A stretch of DNA of 64,000 nucleotides, taken from NCBI GenBank assembly GCA_963830565.1, contig CAWHMO010000003.1, forward strand, positions 1-64,000, in the 5' to 3' direction. The translations under genes were made by a program, and so were the position numbers. The notes below the pieces were generated by a model that did no database searches, was not told the DNA's origin, and saw only the letters and a program-made list of their open reading frames with translations. The DNA comes from DATFDN01 sp963830565. GTDB lineage: Bacteria; Pseudomonadota; Alphaproteobacteria; Acetobacterales; Acetobacteraceae. Positions 61,121-64,000 of the stretch are shown here, one piece after another (within the stretch, counting starts at the first letter, position 1; the number at the start of each line of letters is the position of its first letter).

Positions 61121-62563
61121 TCACGCCGCGTTCCCCGCCAGGCGCCGCGCGGCGCCGGCCTGCAGCTCGGCCAGTTCCGCCGGCAGCGCGTTTGCCCACT
61201 GGGTAATATTCCCCGCGCCCAGGCAGACAACGAAATCACCCGGCTTGGCGATGGCGAAGATCATCTCCGCCAGCCGGCCGGGGCTTGGCAGCGGCACCAC
61301 CGAGCGATGGCCCCGCGCGCGCAGCCCCTCCACCATGGCGTCGCGGTTCACGCCCGGGATCGGCGCCTCGCCGGCGGGATAGACGTCGGCGACGATCACC
61401 GTGCTGGCATCGTTCATGCAGGTGCAGAAGCCGTCGAACAGCGATTGCAGCCGCGAGAACCGATGCGGCTGCACCACCGCGATCACCTCGCGTGCGCCGG
61501 CCTGGCGAGCCGCCTTCAGGACCGCCGCCACCTCCACGGGATGGTGCGCGTAGTCGTCGATGATGGCGATGCCGCCGGTCTCGCCGGTCTTGGTGAAACG
61601 CCGCTTGACGCCGCGGAACGCGGCGAAGGCGCTGCGCAGGGTGGTGTCATCGATCTCCATCTCGATGCCAATGGCGACGGCCGCCAGCGCGTTCTGCACG
61701 TTATGGGCACCCAGCATCGGCAGCCGGAACGGCCCCAGCTTGCGCGCCCGATTGCGCACCCGATCGGTGAACGTCACCTCGAAGGTCGAGCCGAGGCGGT
61801 CGGCCACGATCTTGTCGGCCCGCACGTCGGCTTGCGGCGAGAAGCCATAGGTGATGATGCGCCGGTCGGACAGGCGCGGGATCATCTGCTGCACCGCCGG
61901 GTGGTCGATGCACAGCACCGCGAAACCGTAGAACGGGATGTTGGACACAAACTGGTCGTAGCCGGCGATCATCGCCTCCGGCGTGCCCCAGTGATCGAGA
62001 TGCTCGGGATCCATGTTGGTCACGACGGCAATGACCGCAGGCAGGCGCAGGAAGCTGCCGTCGCTCTCGTCGGCCTCCACCACCATCCATTCGCCGGCGC
62101 CAAGGCGCGTGTTGGTGCCATATGCGTTGATGATCCCGCCGTTGATGACCGTCGGGTCGAGATGCGCCGCCTCCAGCACCGCCGCGATCAGGCTGGTGGT
62201 GGTGGTCTTGCCATGCGTGCCGCCGATCGCCACCGACCAGCGCAGCCGCATCAGCTCGGCCAGCATCTCGGCCCGCCGCACCACGGGAATGAAGCGGGCG
62301 CGCGCGGCCTGCACTTCCGGATTGTCGCGCTTCACCGCCGAGGAGGTCACGACTACCCGCGCCTGGGCGAGATTGGCCGCATCGTGGCCGATCGCGACCG
62401 CAATGCCCGCCTCGCGCAGCCGGCGCACATTGGCCGAATCCGCGATGTCACTGCCCTGCACGCTGTAGCCGAGATTGTGCAGCACCTCGGCGATACCGGA
62501 CATGCCGATGCCGCCGATGCCGATGAAATGGATGGTGCCGATCGAGAGCGGCAGTGCCCTCAT
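61121..62563 (-). CDS. murC: UDP-N-acetylmuramate-L-alanine ligase
   Basis: 480 residues. N-terminal UDP-binding IHFIGIGGIGMSGIAEVLHN, ATP P-loop AIGGTHGKTTTTS at 112-124, VEADESDGSFLRLPAVIAVV, LDHWGTPEAMIAGYDQF, GAHNVQNALAAVAIG and IIDDYAHHPVEVAAVLKAAR (family signature). Attaches L-Ala to UDP-MurNAc. Its ATG overlaps murG's stop by four bases; downstream the REP-like repeat separates it from murB. Confidence 0.97.
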   Translation of the reverse strand: MRALPLSIGTIHFIGIGGIGMSGIAEVLHNLGYSVQGSDIADSANVRRLREAGIAVAIGHDAANLAQARVVVTSSAVKRDNPEVQAARARFIPVVRRAEMLAELMRLRWSVAIGGTHGKTTTTSLIAAVLEAAHLDPTVINGGIINAYGTNTRLGAGEWMVVEADESDGSFLRLPAVIAVVTNMDPEHLDHWGTPEAMIAGYDQFVSNIPFYGFAVLCIDHPAVQQMIPRLSDRRIITYGFSPQADVRADKIVADRLGSTFEVTFTDRVRNRARKLGPFRLPMLGAHNVQNALAAVAIGIEMEIDDTTLRSAFAAFRGVKRRFTKTGETGGIAIIDDYAHHPVEVAAVLKAARQAGAREVIAVVQPHRFSRLQSLFDGFCTCMNDASTVIVADVYPAGEAPIPGVNRDAMVEGLRARGHRSVVPLPSPGRLAEMIFAIAKPGDFVVCLGAGNITQWANALPAELAELQAGAARRLAGNAA

Positions 62564-63672
62564 GCGCGGGCCTCCTGTGCGATGAGGGTGTCGATCAAGT
62601 CGGCGAGGCGCTGCGCGGCGTCGGGGTGCGCCAGTCCGCGCGCGGCGATGGCGACGGCATCGAGCCTGGCAGGAGCGTCAAGCAGGTCGGACAGATGCGC
62701 GGCCAGCACATCCGCCGTCAGCTCACGCTGCGCGATCATGATGGCGCCCGCTTCCACCAGCGCGCGCGCGTTGGCGCTCTGGTGATCGTCGATGGCGCCG
62801 GGCAGCGGGAGGAGGATGGCCGGACGGCCGGCGACGGCCAGCTCGGCGACGGTCGAGGCGCCCGCGCGGGCGATGACCAGATGCGCCTCGGACAGGCGCG
62901 CGGCGACGTCAGGGAAGAACGCAGCGAGTTCCGCCGGCACGCCGGTCTCGGCATAGGCCGCGCCCACGCGCGCCAGATCCTCGGCGCGGCATTGCTGGAC
63001 CACCGACAGGCGGCCCCGCAATGCTCGCGGCAACGCGGCCACGGCCGCCGGCACGACATCGCTCAGCACGCGCGCGCCGAGCGAGCCGCCGAGCACCAGC
63101 AGGCGCAGCGTGCCGCCCTCGTCCGGGGCGACATAGGGCGGAATTGCCGCTACTGCTGGGCGCACCGGATTGCCGGTGAGGACCGCGCGCACGCCGGAGG
63201 GCACGCGCGCGGTGTCGGCGAAGCTCAGGGCGAGCGCGTCGGCATGGGGCGCGAGGAAGCGGTTGGCGCGGCCGAGCACGGCGTTCTGCTCGTGCAGGAT
63301 CACCTTCGGCCGCCGCGCCAGGCTGCGCGCCGCGAGCACCGGCGGCACGGACGGATAACCGCCGAATGCAACCACCATGCTCGCATCAAGCCGCGCCAGC
63401 GCGCGCCGCGCCTGGGCAACGCCCGCGGCCAGCGCAACAACCGCGCGCGCCGCGCGCGCCGCGCCGCGCCCGGCGATGCCAGCCCCGCTCAGCACGAGCC
63501 GCTCGCGCCCGGCGAATATTGGACTGTCCAGCGCGCCCGAGCGTGTGTCGGTCATCAGCACGATGCGCTGACCGCGCGCGATGAGCGCGGACGACAGCGC
63601 CTCGGCCGGGAACACATGCCCACCGGTGCCGCCGGCAGCGATGATGACGGGATGCGCCGTCGGGCCTCTCAT
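62560..63672 (-). CDS. murG: Lipid II synthase, GlcNAc transferase MurG
   Basis: 370 residues. HPVIIAAGGTGGHVFPAEAL gives the first glycine-rich G loop, MVVAFGGYPSVPPVLAARSL, VILHEQNAVLGRANRFLAPH (membrane-facing patch), LLVLGGSLGARVLSDVVPAA (second G loop) and IARAGASTVAELAVAGRPAI, LLPLPGAIDDHQSANARALV (UDP-GlcNAc site). Adds GlcNAc to lipid I at the inner membrane face. Its ATG overlaps the ftsW stop (ATGA). Confidence 0.97.
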   Translation of the reverse strand: MRGPTAHPVIIAAGGTGGHVFPAEALSSALIARGQRIVLMTDTRSGALDSPIFAGRERLVLSGAGIAGRGAARAARAVVALAAGVAQARRALARLDASMVVAFGGYPSVPPVLAARSLARRPKVILHEQNAVLGRANRFLAPHADALALSFADTARVPSGVRAVLTGNPVRPAVAAIPPYVAPDEGGTLRLLVLGGSLGARVLSDVVPAAVAALPRALRGRLSVVQQCRAEDLARVGAAYAETGVPAELAAFFPDVAARLSEAHLVIARAGASTVAELAVAGRPAILLPLPGAIDDHQSANARALVEAGAIMIAQRELTADVLAAHLSDLLDAPARLDAVAIAARGLAHPDAAQRLADLIDTLIAQEARA

Positions 63673-64000
63673 GGCGCCTCCTCGCGGGCACGGCCGCGCG
63701 TCAGCGCGAGCAGCATCCCCATGCCCAGCGCCACCGCAATCGCCGAGGAGCCGCCATAGGAGATGAACGGAAGGGTCATTCCCTTGGTCGGGATCAGTTG
63801 CAGCGTGGAGGCCATGTTGACGAAGGCTTGCAGGCCGAAGCCGGTCAGCAGCCCGGCGCAGGCCAGCACGGTGAACAGGTCCGGCTGCTGCAACAGTCGC
63901 AGCAGGCCGCGCACCACGATGAAGGCGAACACGCCGAGGATGAGGAGACAGACCACCGTCCCGAACTCCTCGCCGGCGACGGCGAACACGAAATCGGCAT
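63669..64000 (-). CDS. ftsW: Peptidoglycan polymerase FtsW, C-terminal part
   Basis: The last 110 residues of a SEDS-family glycosyltransferase: DFVFAVAGEEFGTVVCLLIL, GLQAFVNMASTLQLIPTKGM and the signature TLPFISYGGSSAIAVALGMG, with three to four membrane helices and a charged tail. Continues beyond the window. The four-base overlap with murG matches the standard division cluster. Confidence 0.93.
   Translation of the reverse strand, partial: ADFVFAVAGEEFGTVVCLLILGVFAFIVVRGLLRLLQQPDLFTVLACAGLLTGFGLQAFVNMASTLQLIPTKGMTLPFISYGGSSAIAVALGMGMLLALTRGRAREEAP

Noticed and set aside
1..64000. CRISPR array
   Set aside because: No regularly spaced short repeats were found; the repeats seen are single pairs or hairpins.

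Overview
The window is GC-rich DNA from an alphaproteobacterium. Its division and cell-wall cluster (ftsW-murG-murC-murB-ddl-ftsQ-ftsA-ftsZ-lpxC), its insertion-sequence families and its oxidative catabolism genes would suit the Acetobacteraceae/Rhodospirillales, but there is no rRNA gene to settle this. It divides sharply near 33.8 kb. The left half is an IS-rich graveyard of broken and fused genes with a few intact cassettes. The right half is about 30 kb of intact, tightly packed genes in which I see no frameshift.

Left half (1-33.8 kb). It opens with a Baeyer-Villiger-type monooxygenase carrying two frameshifts and a short-chain dehydrogenase whose nucleotide-binding loop is replaced by a perfect hairpin. 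An SMC/Rad50-like gene follows, cut into three pieces by two different IS5-family elements. Next come a decayed IS66 transposase, a pRiA4b ORF-3-like gene, and the 3' half of a tRNA-Gly followed by a repeat that recurs at 27.6 kb. Two copies of the 5' end of recD2 flank an intact sugar-acid cassette (MFS transporter, UxaA/GarD-type dehydratase, small protein). The second recD2 copy is fused to a penicillin-acylase fragment, which in turn abuts a histidine kinase that has lost its sensor. A dehydrogenase gene collapsed to 28 codons, a luciferase-like monooxygenase remnant, an intact luciferase-like oxidoreductase, an intact short-chain dehydrogenase, serine-recombinase debris and several transposases come next. 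A clean IS66-family element with an 8-bp target duplication lies at 18.9-20.3 kb. It is followed by a dead chromate transporter, a beta-propeller protein, a frameshifted MFS transporter, IS630 remnants, a GMC oxidoreductase and a deazaflavin-type reductase. An IS630 element that probably uses a -1 ribosomal frameshift and a second copy of an IS5-family element then precede a large SIR2-STAND NTPase gene at 30.2-33.8 kb. That gene is a candidate anti-phage NAD-depletion system and the most interesting gene in the window.

Right half (33.8-64 kb). A nitrogen- and pyrimidine-catabolism block holds hydantoinase/oxoprolinase HyuA and HyuB, two D-2-hydroxyacid dehydrogenases, a URC1-URC4-upp operon (the URC route of uracil breakdown), a TRAP transporter (receptor plus fused DctQM permease), an M81 peptidase-family protein, an M20 carbamoyl-amino-acid/allantoate hydrolase-like enzyme and a flavin reductase-like protein. 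An uncharacterised PLP-enzyme-like protein and a PAS-containing chemotaxis receptor follow. The window ends in the division/cell-wall cluster, whose genes overlap by a few bases in a row, with a REP-like repeat lodged at the murC-murB junction.

In the URC operon, Upp should make UMP from uracil and URC1/URC4 act on the product. The nearby ureido and carbamoyl hydrolases and the TRAP importer may feed or complete ureido-compound use; that link is inferred from position only. Product names rest on recognised motifs and remembered family sequences; no database search was run.
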